Made by a program: the position numbers and the translations under genes. From Vespa crabro (Eukaryota; Arthropoda; Insecta; Hymenoptera; Vespidae): 64,000 nt of DNA. The notes beneath the pieces were generated by a model that searched no databases, was not told where the DNA came from, and saw only the letters and a list, made by a program, of their open reading frames with translations. The stretch lies in assembly GCF_910589235.1 (NCBI RefSeq), contig NC_060967.1, positions 4,503,938 through 4,567,937 of the forward strand, read 5' to 3'. Below, piece by piece: positions 50,121 to 61,899 of the stretch (position 1 is its first letter; every line of letters starts with the position of its first letter).

Positions 50121-52426
50121 CAGGCTGAACATAGCAAGAATGAATCGAGACAGGCAGTCCTCAGCCAAAGATGAAGGTTGAAGATCCCATCAAAATGCAC
50201 TCGCTGGGCTATCGCCAACTGCACAAGCCAGGATGAAGACCGCAACAACTATGCAGCTCATTCAAAAGGCTTGCACGATAGCGATGCCAAAAAGAGCTCG
50301 AAACTTCAGAGGCGTCAAGCATTCTTTTGGAAGAATGAGCTCGCAGATCTTCGTAAGACGTGATTACAGCATCGCCGGTAAACACAACGAACGTAGATAC
50401 GCGATCTCGACGCTGCCCTCTTGGCTACAGCGTATCAAACGGACAAAAAAACATTGATGGTGATCAACAAGGCCAGCCAAATACCGTACTGGAATAAGCT
50501 GAGCCTAGATATGGACCAGCATCCGTGGGGATTAGGGTACCAGATCGTTACTCGTAAGATGAGGACATAAACACAAGTAATCCGTCAAGATGCGATGAGC
50601 TTGGAAAACATCGTACATACCCTATTCCCCTCAATGCCGGAGGGAGAGATTGGCTCGGCTGAGTCTGGCACACCGATAAGTCGCAGTTTAAGGACGGGGA
50701 GCTGCTCACGGCCGCATCTTCCATGAGGTACAAGAGTGCTACAGGACAAGACGGCCTTCTAGCGGGAGTTGTGAAAGCCGTCGCGTAGAGTCACCTTGAG
50801 CCCTTGCTAAATATGTATAACATGAGCAGTAGGGAGGTCATCCTCCACGCCGCGTTGAAAAAAGCAAGACTTTTGCTCATAAGCAATGGCATGGGGCTAG
50901 CTGATGCTGCTTCGTCATAAAGGCCTATTTGTATGCTGGATAGGTCTGGCAAACTCCTGGTGCTGCTGCTTAGGCCACTGTTGCTTACGAGCTTGCTGCC
51001 CGTCAGTATGGATTTCGATCCAGCCTATCCACCATCCATGCAGTCCGGGAGGTTGACACGGCCTCTAAAACGACGGAGCGTGGGAATCATCTATCCCGGC
51101 CTTTGTGTCTGTTGGCCACCTTAAACGTGATAAATGCCTTCATCTCCGTCAGGTGGGACTTGGCAATGGAAGCACCCGAATGTAACTTCAATGTCCCTGA
51201 GTACCTTTTCCGAATTCTCAGGGAATACTCGGTCGAGCGCTTCCTCTATTGCAATACGGGCGATGTTCCGAGAAGTTTGGAATTGTCATCGGGGGCTGCC
51301 TGAGCTCCATGCTGATACCGGATATCTGGAATATCATCAACGACGGTATCATATGTATGGCAGGCCCTTGGGGCACTTTCATGTTAGAGTATGCAGAGAA
51401 CTTTGAAGCAATAATAACTGCTAGATATACGGAGGAAGCACAGCTTTTACTCAATCATTTCATGCGCAGCGTCATATTTTATATGAAAGACAACGGGCTA
51501 TCCCTAGCAGCTCAGAAGACTGACATCGTGCTACTTACAAAGAAGCGCATCAACACTTTGCGGAGCTTCAATGTAGGAGAAACGACGGTTAAGACTAAGT
51601 CGGGTGTCAAGTACTTAAGAGTAATGCTCCACACCAAGCTCAATTTTGGAAAGCATATTACTAGGGCAGCCGACAAGGCTGCAGATGTAGTAACCTCGCA
51701 AGGCACACTCATAGCCAACATCAACGGTCCCCGACCGTGAACGAGGAGACTACTGATGCACGCCGCCGAAGCAGTGATGCTGTACGGCGCGGAACTCTGG
51801 GCCGAGGCTCTGCGACACGAGTAATATCGCAAGAGCATAGCCGAGGTACACACGAGGTGCACTCTTCCAATTTGCGTGCTCTTACCGCCCGGTCTCGGAG
51901 CCCGCGATGCTAGTGTTGGCGAGGGTTATCGCGATCGATCTACTATCCAAGAAGAGACAATCTATCCACCAGCAGAAGTCCGTCCTGAGAATGGAAGAGA
52001 CATCAAGGTTCACCTGATCTAGCAGCATCGAGTACTGCCAAAGCAAATAGGAACAGGAACATAAGGCCAGTTGGGCTGCCCGACTCATCATTCGACTAGA
52101 CAACTGGCTAAACCGGGAGGCGGGAGAGGTCGACCTCTACCTCACCCATTTCTTGACTGGGCATGTTCTGCTCTTATCTCGCATAAATGAGGAATGTTGC
52201 AAGCGGCTACTGCCCCTATGTGGTCTAGACCAACGACGACGCTCACCATACGTTCTTCAGATGTATCCGGTGGAGCATCGAATGACTCGCCTTGGAGCTA
52301 GACCTCGGCGATATCTCGCCATACAACGTTGTCGAGAAAATGCTCCGAGGTCAGCCGGAGTGGAAAAAGTTGGCCTGGTACGTCAGGGCTATCTTGCGGA
52401 GAAAGAAGAAGGAGATGAGCGGCTAA
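50121..52426 (+). pseudogene. ORF2 linker, reverse transcriptase and C-terminal domain, copy D
   Basis: The linker covers about 50200-50690 and keeps the WGLGYQIVTRK Trp codon that copies A and E lost. RT landmarks are motif A as NVINAFISVRWD (51125-51160; Asp replaced by Asn as in copy A), PDIWNIINDG, and motif C as YAEN at 51390-51401 instead of YADD, so the active site is destroyed. MANINGPRP follows (as IANINGPRP), then AAEAVMLYGAELWAEAL near 51760. The C-terminal domain shows several frameshifts, and its stop is near 52424. Confidence 0.8.
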
Positions 52427-52716
52427 TAGACACGTCCCTAACGTTGCTTCTGGCTCCTGCCATATAGAGTCGAAAGGAGTGTCCCGTAAAGGGACCTGAT
52501 GCAGTGGCACCACCCTGAAGTAATGCCCTATGGCGGTGCGGGGATGGTTTCACTATGCCACTGGGATGGATATAAGTTTTGTCGATTGTGCCAATTTCAA
52601 CGGGGAGCTCGAAATTCGAGGGACTTATCGGGAGTCAAAATTGTGGAGTGTTCCTCTGGCGGCGGGGTCACTGGATTAGTGCGCAAAGATTGAAGTACTC
52701 TGACTATCAAAAAAAA
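52427..52716 (+). other. LINE 3' UTR and tail, copy D
   Basis: It aligns with the other 3' UTRs from the CGTCCCTAACGTTGCTTCTGG region to the terminal CTATCAAAAAAAA. Small insertions relative to copy C are visible near 52600. Confidence 0.72.
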
Positions 52717-53385
52717 TTATTACTGCTATTATTATTATTATAATTTTGATTAATATTACCGTTTTAATAGTCATTACAGTTATACTGGTTATTACCGTTA
52801 TTATCGTTAAAATTATTTATATTTTTATTATCGTAGTTTCTATTATAATTATTATTATTATTATAATTATTATTAATATAATTATTATATTTAATATAAT
52901 TATTGTTATTATCGTTATCAATATTTTTATTGTTATTATTATCGTTATAACGATATAATCGTTATAATCGTTATTATTATAAGTATTATTATTATCTTTA
53001 TTATCGTTATTATTATTTTTATTACTATTATTATTATCATTATTATTATCGTTACTAAAGTTATTATCGTTATTATCGATATTATTGTCATTATTATTAT
53101 TATAGTTATTATCTTTATAATCGTTATTACCGTCATTATTGTTATGAATGTTATTATACTTCTTATTGTTATTATTATAATTATTATTATTATTATCGCT
53201 ATTATTGAAGTTACTATCGTTACAAACGCTATAATCGTTATTAATAATATTATTATTATTATCGTTATTAACGTTAACATCGTTATAATCATTAAAATTA
53301 TTATTAATATTATTACTACGACTTTTATTATTATTATTATTATTATTATTATCGTTATTATCATTATTATTATCGTTATAATCTG
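52717..53385. repeat. 9-bp simple-repeat array 6
   Basis: A GTTATTATC array of about 670 bp between LINE copy D and the RTE-like element. It starts TTATTACTG directly after the LINE A-tail. Confidence 0.9.
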
Positions 53386-53725
53386 CTTTCACGTTCCGAC
53401 GAGAACACATCGAAACTCTATCTCTCCGAACAGATGTACTTATAAATTAATGTTTTCGATTAACATCTAATTATTAAAACAATCTTTAGTGTATGTGGAA
53501 TAGAGTAAAGTATTATTTAAAGAATAGAACATTTATTTAAACATTAAAAATTCGGAAAAATATGTAAAATAATTTTAATATAATGCATGGAATCTTCAAA
53601 GATCTTATTTCTCCAGGATTGTGTGGGCAGAGGTCCTTAGTGTGGGCAACCACGAAATCATATCATTTCAGACAAACAATTTTGGAATTTTATTCAAACC
53701 ATTGTAACCCAATTTCAATTGCAAA

Positions 53726-54668
53726 ATGGAAAAGTCGGCGAAAGAAGGCACTACTCCAGGTGGCTGCTCAGAAGGAAATTGCACCATTGCGTTATGCAAT
53801 GCATCGGCACCTAGGGTTTTGGGGAGTCCTATCATCTCCAATAAGGATAAGTCGGAGCATCATTTCAATCCTTCCAGAATTAAGATTAAAGAGAAGTATT
53901 TTGGGGGCACTTTAAATATAAATTCTTTGCCCTTGGATGGTAAACAAAAGGAATTAGAACTACGTCTGGATAGAAAAGGTATACAAATTTTATCAGATCA
54001 GGAGACAAGACTTTTCGATGAAAATGTGACAGAAACAAAAGACTATAGAATCTTTAATGGCAAGTCTACGATTAAAATTAGGAAAGTAATGTCAATCTTG
54101 TGAACAGCCATTTATATCCATAAAGATTATTAAACTGGGTAACCAAAATCTAATTCAGCTAAGTAAGGATGTCTCTTTTGAAAATGAAATGCGAAAATAA
54201 ATTATACAATTTCATTATTTGTCATGCACCAATAAATGGAGACAACAAGAAGAACCCAAATAAAGTAGAGGAATTCTCGGACCTTTTGGACGATGATATG
54301 TCTAAAATTCTAAAATCAAATGTAGTGATAATACCTGGAGATTTTAATGCCCACATAGGAGGAGAGAGAAATAATAGACCAATAGTGAGATTTGATGGAC
54401 CAATAGAGAATATGCTACACAATAAAGAACAAATTGACATGGAATGTGATTGATTATTATTTGTAAGAACTTTCAACCGAAGGTAATGTCGACTTTCTTG
54501 AAGAAATTTCCAAGAAGACCTAAAACATGGATTTCTCCAAATCCAATGCTAGGTGAATTTCAAGTAGATCATTTAGCTATAACCAAAACCAATGTGAAGG
54601 AAATTATGAATGTTATGGTAGTAAGGAGCAGAGAATTCGACTCTGATCACTATTTGTCTAAAATCTAA
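53726..54668 (+). pseudogene. APE-type endonuclease domain of the RTE-like element
   Basis: The plausible start is ATG at 53726, whose frame runs 125 codons to TGA at 54101. It includes NINSLPLDGKQKELE and the catalytic QETRL motif. The domain continues in another frame at 54169-54453 (HAPINGDNKKNPNK), with GDFNAHIG at 54337-54360. It goes on in a third frame at 54450-54668 with KTWISPNPMLGEFQVDHLAI and FDSDHYLSK. All main endonuclease motifs are present, but at least two frameshifts separate them. Confidence 0.75.
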
Positions 54669-56267
54669 CTCAAATTCTTTCCTAACAGAAATCACAGAAG
54701 AGGGGAAAAGTAAATAAGTACAATTCAAATAGACTCCAAATTACATAAGAAACTTTGGAAACATTTCAGAGAGAAATAAAAGTAACTCATTATGGAAAGT
54801 GCCAAGATTTATCTAAAGAAATAACGAACGAAGCACAGAAAACATTTGGACTAGCCAAGCATAAAAAAAAACTTGGTGAAACCAAATGTGTGATGATGCA
54901 TAGAGGAGAGAACAAAACATTGGAAAAAGTGGAAATGCTCGGGGAAGACTGAACACCATGACCAATTCAAAAAACGAAGGAAAGACATTGCTAGAATATT
55001 AAGGGGAGTTAAAATATCTTTCGAAAAATCACAACTTATCGACATGAAAAACATCTTTGCTAAAAATATTTCACGAAAATTCTATTAGACTTTTAAGAGT
55101 CAATTGAAGAGTTATCAAGTGCCTAGCATATGCTTCAAAAATGAAAATGGTAAACTTGGCCTAAGCAATGCAGAAAACTGTGAAATACTTGTGAAACTCC
55201 TCGATCAACATTTAAATTTCCCTGAACCGAAACATAAATTGGAATTCTCTGAAACAACTGAAAATCTGGAAGAATATATACAACATAATGCTGAAGATAT
55301 TAAGGCAGCTATTAAAAATCTAAAATATAATAAAGCTCGATGAGAAAACCCTATAACATGTGATCTTTTGAAATGGTCTTATTCAAAAATCATTGAATAG
55401 ATGAAGTTAATCTTTGAAGATATTTGGAGAACAGAGAGTTTTCCAGAAGAGTGGAAAGTAGCTCTAATTCACGCATTACATAAAAAAGGGGACAAACAGA
55501 ACGATGGTATATATAGAGGCATCTCTCTTCTGCAAACTGCATATAAGGTGATCTGAAAAATATTGCTGAATGGAATAGAAACAACACTTGACAAGCAACT
55601 GTGCGTGTATCAAGCTTGATATCGGAAAGATAAAGCTTGTACAAAACAAATTTTTAACTTAAAATCCATATTTCGCCATAGGTTACTGAATTCAAAGGAC
55701 ATATTTGCAAAATTTATAGATTTTAAAAAGGCAATTGACTCTGTTGATACAGAAACTTTAGGTAAAGCAATACGTGAATTTGGAGTAAATAATAAATTGG
55801 CAAACTTAATACGTGAAACACTCACTGACAAGATTTCAAAAATAAAACTTATTGGTGAGATATCTAATCCTATTGAGATAAATACAGATGTAAGGCAAGG
55901 TGATGGTTTATCTCCTCCTCCGTTCAACTGTGTTCTAAAAATAATTGGAAGAATTACGAAGATAAGGATTAAAGAACAAAACATTTCGCTAGTAACTTTG
56001 GGGGGAAAAAGGAAAGGCATTGAATTATGTTGCTTCGCATTTGCAGACAGTTTTGCCAAAGTGTCAGACTACCTTAAAAGTGCAACTACACAAATCAATC
56101 TCTTGGAAGAAATACCTAACAAAGCAGGTTTGAAAATCTCCGTAGAAAATACTAAAATTATTAAAAACATCAAGAACGCACCAAAATTTTTATGTAGAGA
56201 TATTGGTGCAATGGAAAAAATAAAGAAATTCAAATACCTAGCAGAAATAATTCAAGAAATGGTTTAG
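54669..56267 (+). pseudogene. Reverse transcriptase domain of the RTE-like element
   Basis: Upstream segments read TFQREIKVTHYGKCQDLSKE (54755-54820) and QVPSICFKNENGKLGLSNAE (55120-55175). RT motifs follow in shifting frames: WRTESFPEEWKVALIHALHKKGD (55420-55495), YRGISLLQTAYKV, motif A FIDFKKAIDSVD near 55713-55750, motif B VRQGDGLSP near 55890, and motif C FADS at 56040-56051. FADD is expected, so the second catalytic Asp is lost. FKYLAEIIQE closes the domain before TAG at 56265. Confidence 0.75.
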
Positions 56268-56929
56268 AAAAATCTGCAGTAGAGGAGAGGTTACGAAAGA
56301 TGGAAATAGCGTATGGTATCACAAAGTATTTTTACAATTTAAAGTGTTTACCTAAAAATCTTAAAATAAGACATTACGCTACAGTAGTGAATCCGGAATG
56401 CATATAAGCGAGAGAATGCTTGTTACTAAATTATAGATTAGATAAACTAGAAGTACTAGAAAGGAGAATCATGAGGAAAATATTAGGTCCAGTGAAAACA
56501 ACAAAAGTATGGAAATGAATATCTAATGACGACATATACAGGAACAAAGAAGACATGACAGAAACGATAAAGAATGGAAGACTTCAATTTTTTGGCCAAA
56601 TTTACAGAATGGATGAGTCACGATTATCAAAAAGGATACACATGTATCTTTGGGAGGAAAAGGCAACAACTAGCTTTGATTCGAGAGTTAAAGAAATAAT
56701 ATAAGTGCGGAAGAAATAATAGACAGAGATTTTTAGAAATAGGTTAATAAAAATGGATGGTTTTCAAGGAAGATTGAAGAAGGAACCTGGTGCGAAGTGA
56801 TCTGAGGACAGAAAGAAACACCATAGTGAAAAGATGAAGGAATATTGGATGGAACTGAAAGTAAAACAGCTAAGTGAGAAGAATTTAAATTGGCACGTGA
56901 TCCCTAGCAGGCCTCATCGAAAGAAGTAG
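56268..56929 (+). pseudogene. C-terminal region of the RTE-like element
   Basis: Recognisable in mixed frames are KSAVEERLRKMEIAYGITK, KIRHYATVVNPEC, LDKLEVLERRIMRKILGP, RRLQFFGQIYRMDESRLSKR (56570-56640) and a basic end reading RPHRKK before TAG near 56927. Stops and frameshifts are frequent. Its function in the family is not well defined. Confidence 0.65.
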
Positions 56930-56936
56930 AGGAAAG

Positions 56937-57262
56937 AATTATCGTTATAAAAGTTATTATCGTTATTATTGTTATTATCGTTATTACAGTTATTACCGTT
57001 ATGTTCCAAATTACCCTAACTATCGTTATTATCAGTATTTTTACCATTATTATAATTATATTTACAATTATTATCATTATTATAATTACCGTTATTGTCG
57101 TTATTATCTTTACAATCATTACATTTATTATTATCGTTATTAATAATATTATTATTATATTCGATATTATCGTTATTATCGTATTATAGTTATTATCGTT
57201 ATTCTTCTTATAATTGTTATTAACGTTATTATTGTTTTTATAACTATTAACGATATTATCGT
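56937..57262. repeat. 9-bp simple-repeat array 7
   Basis: A GTTATTATC array between the RTE-like element and LTR copy 2. It continues beyond the LTR at 58895. Confidence 0.88.
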
Positions 57263-57357
57263 TGTTATGTCTCTCAAGTTATGTACCTTAATAGAGCTAA
57301 CTCCAAAGTATGTAAGTTATTCCGACCCTTGCAGGTGATTTGTGCCCATTTCGGCCC

Positions 57358-57696
57358 TTACCTGCGCTGTTCAATTGGCTCGGCATTTGCACCGAACAGA
57401 GTGTCGAATCGATATTTCAAATGCTCACTTACCTCTTGGGAAGACAATCCAAGCTGATGGTGGAGCCATATTTCCAGATATTTGGGGGTCCTCGGATCCA
57501 AAATCGGAAGGTCCAGTGAGGGTATCCACATTCTAGAGAGCTGCAGGGGAATCAGGCGGTATGAGGGAAAATTTTCTATCTCTTCTTCAATTAATTCAAC
57601 AACCAAAGTATCGTTATAAATTTCGGTTACGTGGTAAAGCTCCTTTAACAGACAACGAAGTTGATATTTTCTACCACCGCGACGTACCTTCGTCAT
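57358..57696 (-). other. Open frame conserved in both LTR copies (copy 2)
   Basis: A 112-codon frame, MTKVRRGGRKYQLRC..., is homologous to 20232-20555 and remains open. It includes LIEEEIENFPS and LDLPILDPRTPKYLE. No family is recognised. Being open in both copies is suggestive but not proof of coding. Confidence 0.3.
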
Positions 57697-58177
57697 TAGG
57701 AGGGTAAGTAATAGGAAGAGGTGTTTGTTTGATGGTAGGAGAAAAAGCGAAAAGTGTCGTACGTGCGGAGCGTCCTCACCGAAACGACAATTTTATAGCA
57801 GGATACTCGTGCGGTTCGTCCTTACCGAGCAATAAGGATGGATGAATGTATGGTTATAAAGAAATCATTAATTGGTTAACAATATCAATTTTATTTATGC
57901 ATAAATTGTTTCACTAAAGTACACTGATTAATTACACCTTTGGATGATGTTCCGCAAGCGAACGTGGTTATTTTATTGTTTTTAATAAAAAATTTAATTT
58001 TAATTTTAATTGACGATTTCTAACTTATTTAATTGACAAAGATAAACTCTAGCGTAAAATTCAAAGTTGGATAATGTCTGCTTAAGGCTCGAGACTAGGA
58101 GCTTGCGTCTTGTTGGGTAAGGCTGCGAACTATGACTGTCTGACTACGTTCTTTGCTCCTGCTTGGGCGAGACCGGT

Positions 58178-58185
58178 TGACGTCA
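58178..58185. promoter_or_regulatory. Palindromic CRE-like site TGACGTCA in LTR copy 2
   Basis: It sits at the same place in the element as in copy 1 and is unchanged, although neighbouring bases differ. Confidence 0.45.
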
Positions 58186-58894
58186 CGGCGCATGTGAGCC
58201 GCTCGAGCGTGCCGCCTAAGTGCGGTGGTGGTGAGGCAGAACTATGCGAGAGTTCCTTTATTACCTCTTCGAAGTATTGCGTTCACTCGGTGCTTATCAC
58301 CGGATGTAATTCTGGGAGCTCTTAGCCCCTGGAATGTTGTTATCAGCAGGTGTGTTTCCGAAAATAATGTCGATATCGTTGTTCTTAATACTTGAAACGC
58401 AGGATGTTAAAACCCATATCACCAGATGTCGTCTCGCCATAATCGATAAGTATGTCCCGCAATTATTTATTACATTTATTTAGAGATATTTCTCGCATTA
58501 ATTTATTAAGGTTGTTGAACATTAATTCATTAGGGTAATTTTTAATTTTATTATAGTTTTGTATGTATATGTGTGTATTTTGTTAACATAGATCCCAATG
58601 TGTTCGCTAATTATTATTATTATTCTTTTATGTGTTTTATGTATTATTAATAAGAAGGTGCTTGTAGTAACGGGAGTTTATAAGGTATCTTAGCTAATAT
58701 TGCTAGTAGTAAAATTTTCCAAATTTTGAATATGTATAATAATATTTAGCCTACGAATGAGCAATATGAATATTGAAGGATGATCCCCTTCACTTAAGCT
58801 AGCTTATGTATTAATCTTTCATTTATACTATAGCTTACATATGATATTCCTTTTTTTTTTAATTTATATACGTCGCTTGTTGCGGGATGTGACA

Positions 58895-59015
58895 ATTCAT
58901 ATTATTATTATTATGATTATTATTATCGTTATTATTATCGTTAATATCGTTATAATCGATATTATCGCTATTAATATTATTATCGTTATTATTATTATTT
59001 TCGTTATTATTATTA
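58895..59015. repeat. 9-bp simple-repeat array 8 (short)
   Basis: About 120 bp of GTTATTATC array between LTR copy 2 and LINE copy E. It is the continuation of the array at 56937-57262. Confidence 0.88.
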
Positions 59016-59035
59016 CCCCCTGTGGGTAGAGGGAA

Positions 59036-60075
59036 GTCATCATAGACAGTCTCGAGTTCACTTATAAATTTCGAACAAAGGTCAATAAGCGAGCGAGGAC
59101 CCTCGCCCGAGTTTCTCAGAGCCCTGGGGCAAATTCTATAACTGATGCTGGCGCAATTAAGACAATAGCCACAAGCCCGCCATAGTTTTGCTGAAGAAAG
59201 CCTCAAAAGACCCATGCAAGATGCCACCACGTAGACGGCGATCGAGAAGAAGAGAAAAAATAAGGAACAAACAGCGAAGAAGGCGGCGGAACATCCACAG
59301 CAAGAGAAAAAGATGCCAATCAAATCGAAGGATAGGCCGAGAAATAAAACGAGGCCGGACGCGATCCTCCTGAAACCTTCGCAAGGTCAATCTTACGCAG
59401 ACATAGACGGAGCCATCCTACAGCCCTTCAAGACCAGCGCCGCAGCGGTGGACGTTAGATCGGTCCGGCAGATCAAAACCGGAAGGGTTCTCCTCGAACT
59501 GAAAAATACCACTGCGCATATCAGGGCCTCATTCGTAGAAACCCTTAGGAAAAGAAGTAAGAGAAACGATCAGCAACACGGAACATGTCCCTAGTTCTAC
59601 ACTGGAGATACGGGACTGCTATTGCTGCGCATCGTTGGTGGAAGTCGAGGAGACCCTAAATAGGACCATGCCAGACTACTCGGGGAAACTTGAAGATAGA
59701 TTGATTAACCCCAACGCGAGACAACAACGCTTGGCCCTCGTCAAAATAGAAGGAGAAGCAGCTAGGAAGCTTTCAAAGGCCGGCCGAGTGCTGGTAGTCT
59801 TCGTCAGCTGCAGGGTCAGGTGAAGAACAGAAGTGAGGCGATGCTACCACTGTTTCGATTATGGTCACTATAGCGCCTCGTGCAAAGGCCCTGATCGCAG
59901 ATAATTTTGCTATTTCTCCGGCGGGCATAAGAACAAAAATTGTAAGGTCAGCGAGGCTTCTTACTACCTGTGCCACCATAACGTTAATGTACCTAAGAAG
60001 CACCTAGCGGCATCAAGGTCCTGCAAAGCTTTCTAGGGGTCCCATGCAACAGCCAACAAGAAGAAACAAGGATGA
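59036..60075 (+). pseudogene. ORF1 (Gag-like), copy E
   Basis: Its N-terminus is deleted. The core is well readable at 59313-59594: RPRNKTRPDAILLKPSQGQS, YADIDGAILQPFKTSAAAVD, VRSVRQIKTGRVLLELKNT and RASFVETLRK. MPDYSGKLEDRLINPNARQQ follows at 59668-59730 and KAGRVLVVFVSCRVR closes that frame. The first zinc knuckle, at 59842-59883, is intact: CYHCFDYGHYSASC (CX2CX4HX4C). The second has one Cys changed to Ser. From the first knuckle the frame meets the ORF1 stop TGA at 60073-60075 in phase. Confidence 0.78.
60072..60075 (+). other. ATGA stop-start overlap between ORF1 and ORF2, copy E
   Basis: ORF2 ATG is at 60072-60074 and the ORF1 TGA at 60073-60075, 77 codons in phase after the zinc knuckle at 59842. 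This is the same overlap as in copy B. Confidence 0.75.
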
Positions 60076-60770
60076 GAGTACTTCAGGGCAATCTTAAATG
60101 AAGCAGGGCGGCACACCACCTTCTAACCAAGCTCTGCTCCGAGAAACATGCTAATATAGTTTTAATCAGCGAACAGTACCAGGACAGAGCAAGAATAGGA
60201 TGGTACGTACACGAATTGGGCACCGCGGCCATCTGGATCGCGGATACCAGACAAATACATCTGTCGGATCAAAGATACGGACGCGGTTACAATTGGATGA
60301 GACTCCACGACTTATTTCAACGTATATCTCTCCCCGAACGTCCGGAAAGACGACATCCAGACCAACCTGGACGATCTAGAAGACGCGTTCCGGGAATTTC
60401 AAGGCGATCTCATTGTGTTTGGAGACCTCTAGGGCAAATCTTTCGAATGGGGGGAAGCCTGGCCGAACTCCAGAGGAAGACGAATCATGGAGGTGGCGTC
60501 GAGACTATAGCTATCAGTACTCAACACATGATCGACGCCAACCTTCGTAGGCAGGGCTACAGAGTGACGATCCCGGACGTACCTCTAACCAACGAACAAC
60601 TTGTGGCAAGAGTCGCAGGCTGGCGGGAAATTGAGGATTGTACCGGGAGCGAACATCAGTACATCCTATTCGATGTACACGATGGGAGGCCAGCCGTGAT
60701 AAGTGTCGAACGACCTCCCACCGGTGGACCATTGCAAGAATGTATCGAGAGAGGATGTCCTCGGTCATAG
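60072..60770 (+). pseudogene. ORF2 endonuclease, copy E
   Basis: It starts MRVLQGNLK, then TGA after nine codons. The frame goes on with LISEQYQDRARIGWYVHELGTAAIWI, keeping the catalytic Glu. GDFNAK has decayed to a version with TAG near 60430. The late motifs read SEHQYILFDVHDGRP near 60650-60690, with Glu replacing the usual Asp of SDHQY. Several frameshifts lie between. Confidence 0.78.
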
Positions 60771-61899
60771 ATGAAGGTTGGAGATACCATCAATTTGTTT
60801 CCGCGCGTTTAACGCCACCTGCACAAGCAAGGATGGTTACTGCAGTTACTATGCAGCTCATCCAAAAGGCTTGCGCGATATCGGTGCCAAAAAAAAGAAC
60901 AAAACGGCAGAGGCATCCTGCATACTGTTGGATGAGCGAGATCGCAGATCTTCGTAAGAAGTGCTTAAGGTTTTGCCGTTTAGCACAACGAGCGAAGGGA
61001 CGCGACCTCGACGCTGCTCCCTTGGTTGCAGAGTATCAAGCGGCCAAAAATCTTTGAAGAGGGCCATCAAGGTCAGTCAACGTCGGATCTGGAAGGAGCT
61101 GTGCCAGAATGTCGATCGGGTTCCGTGAGGATTAGGGTACCAGATCGTCACTCGAAAGCTGGTGACTCGTACGCAAGGGATCCCTCAGGATGCGAGGACG
61201 TTGGAATACATTGTGCATACTCTATTCCCCTCACAGCCGAAGGGAGAAATTAGCAGGGCTGCGCCTGGCATAATCGAAGCGTCACAATTTACAGAATAAG
61301 AGCCGCATATTTTCACATTCTATGCGGAATAAGAAATCTCTAGGCCCTGACGGTCTTCCATTGGAAATAATTAAAACCGACGCGCAGAGTCACTCTGAGC
61401 TCTTGCTAAAGATGTACAACATTTGCCTCAGGTGTCCACCAACAAATGCCCTTTTTGGGAAAGGAAGAGGCAACAAGGTTCGCCAGGTCTAGCAATTTCA
61501 AGACCTAGCAAAGCAGATGGGAACAGGAGCCTAGGGACAGTTGACCATCCGACTCATCAGTCTGCTAGACAGCTGGCTAAACCGGGAGGCTGGGGAGATC
61601 GACTTCTCACCCATTTCTTGACAGGGCATGGACTCTTCTGCTCCTATCTTGCAGAAATGTGGAATGTAGCAGACGGTAACTGTCCCAATGGCGACTCGAC
61701 CTTCAACGACGCCTACCACACATTCTTCAAATATGCCCGTTGGAGCGACGAACGTCTCGCCTTGGAGCAAGACCTCGGAGTAATCTCTCCGGGCAACGTT
61801 GTCGAGAAAATGCTTCGAGTCCAGGAGAAGTGGAACAAGATGGCATGGTATGTCAGTAACATCTTGCAAAGTGAAAAGATTAAGATGTTCGGCCCATAG
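60771..61899 (+). pseudogene. ORF2 linker and C-terminal domain after RT deletion, copy E
   Basis: The linker runs from about 60840 and carries the same Trp-to-stop change (PTGAGG context, GTGAGGATTAGG) and TAA as copy A. RT begins with NKKSLGPDGLPLEIIKTDAQS and breaks off at 61434. After the deletion it reads NKCPFWERKRQQGSPGLAIS in a shifted frame, and later FLTGHGLFCSYLAEMWNVADGNCPNGD and AYHTFFKYARWSDERLALEQDLG. It ends with TAG at 61897-61899. Confidence 0.78.

Larger units (their letters stand above)
47812..52716 (+). mobile_element. R1-clade LINE copy D, nearly full length (about 4.9 kb)
   Basis: It carries a 5' UTR with short tandem repeats, ORF1, ORF2 and the 3' UTR, ending CTGACTATCAAAAAAAA before TTATTACTG of the next array. 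The endonuclease is the best preserved in the window, while the RT has lost YADD. About 60 bp of the endonuclease are deleted near 50030. The 5' end differs from that of copies C and E. Confidence 0.85.
53386..56936 (+). mobile_element. RTE-like LINE relic
   Basis: A second, unrelated non-LTR element is inserted in the 9-bp array (array on both sides). It is AT-richer in its codons than the R1-clade copies and encodes an APE endonuclease and an RT of a different type, plus a C-terminal region with RRLQFFGQIYRMDESRL. The stop codon near 56927 is followed by only a few bases before the array, so the 3' UTR is very short and there is no A-tail. Short 3' UTRs without poly(A) fit RTE-type elements. 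The clade call is tentative. Confidence 0.65.
57263..58894. mobile_element. Solo-LTR-like element, copy 2
   Basis: This 1632-bp relative of 20120-21778 interrupts a 9-bp array. Here the left end is TGTTATGTCTC and the right end GGGATGTGACA, so TG...CA is kept at both ends. No clear target duplication is visible (TCGT before, ATTC after). It has one rather than two copies of the 42-bp GC-rich unit, and an extra short TATAATAATATT stretch near 58735. The CRE-like TGACGTCA lies at 58178-58185 and a TATAAA-like site near 57855. Confidence 0.7.

Noticed and set aside
53583..54103. The frames near 53.6-54.1 kb as a host gene
   Set aside because: They lead in order into APE endonuclease and RT motifs of an RTE-like element with frameshifts, and the whole block is flanked by array.
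57259..58898. A target site duplication for LTR copy 2
   Set aside because: TCGT precedes and ATTC follows the element; they do not match. In a low-complexity array a decayed duplication cannot be recognised.
61420..61445. The jump at 61434 in copy E as a spliced intron (CAG/GTGGAG in copy A looks like a donor)
   Set aside because: The acceptor side in copy A reads TTTGTCCAC with no AG, and copy E keeps the GTG after CAG, so the join is not at the splice-like position. A deletion is simpler.
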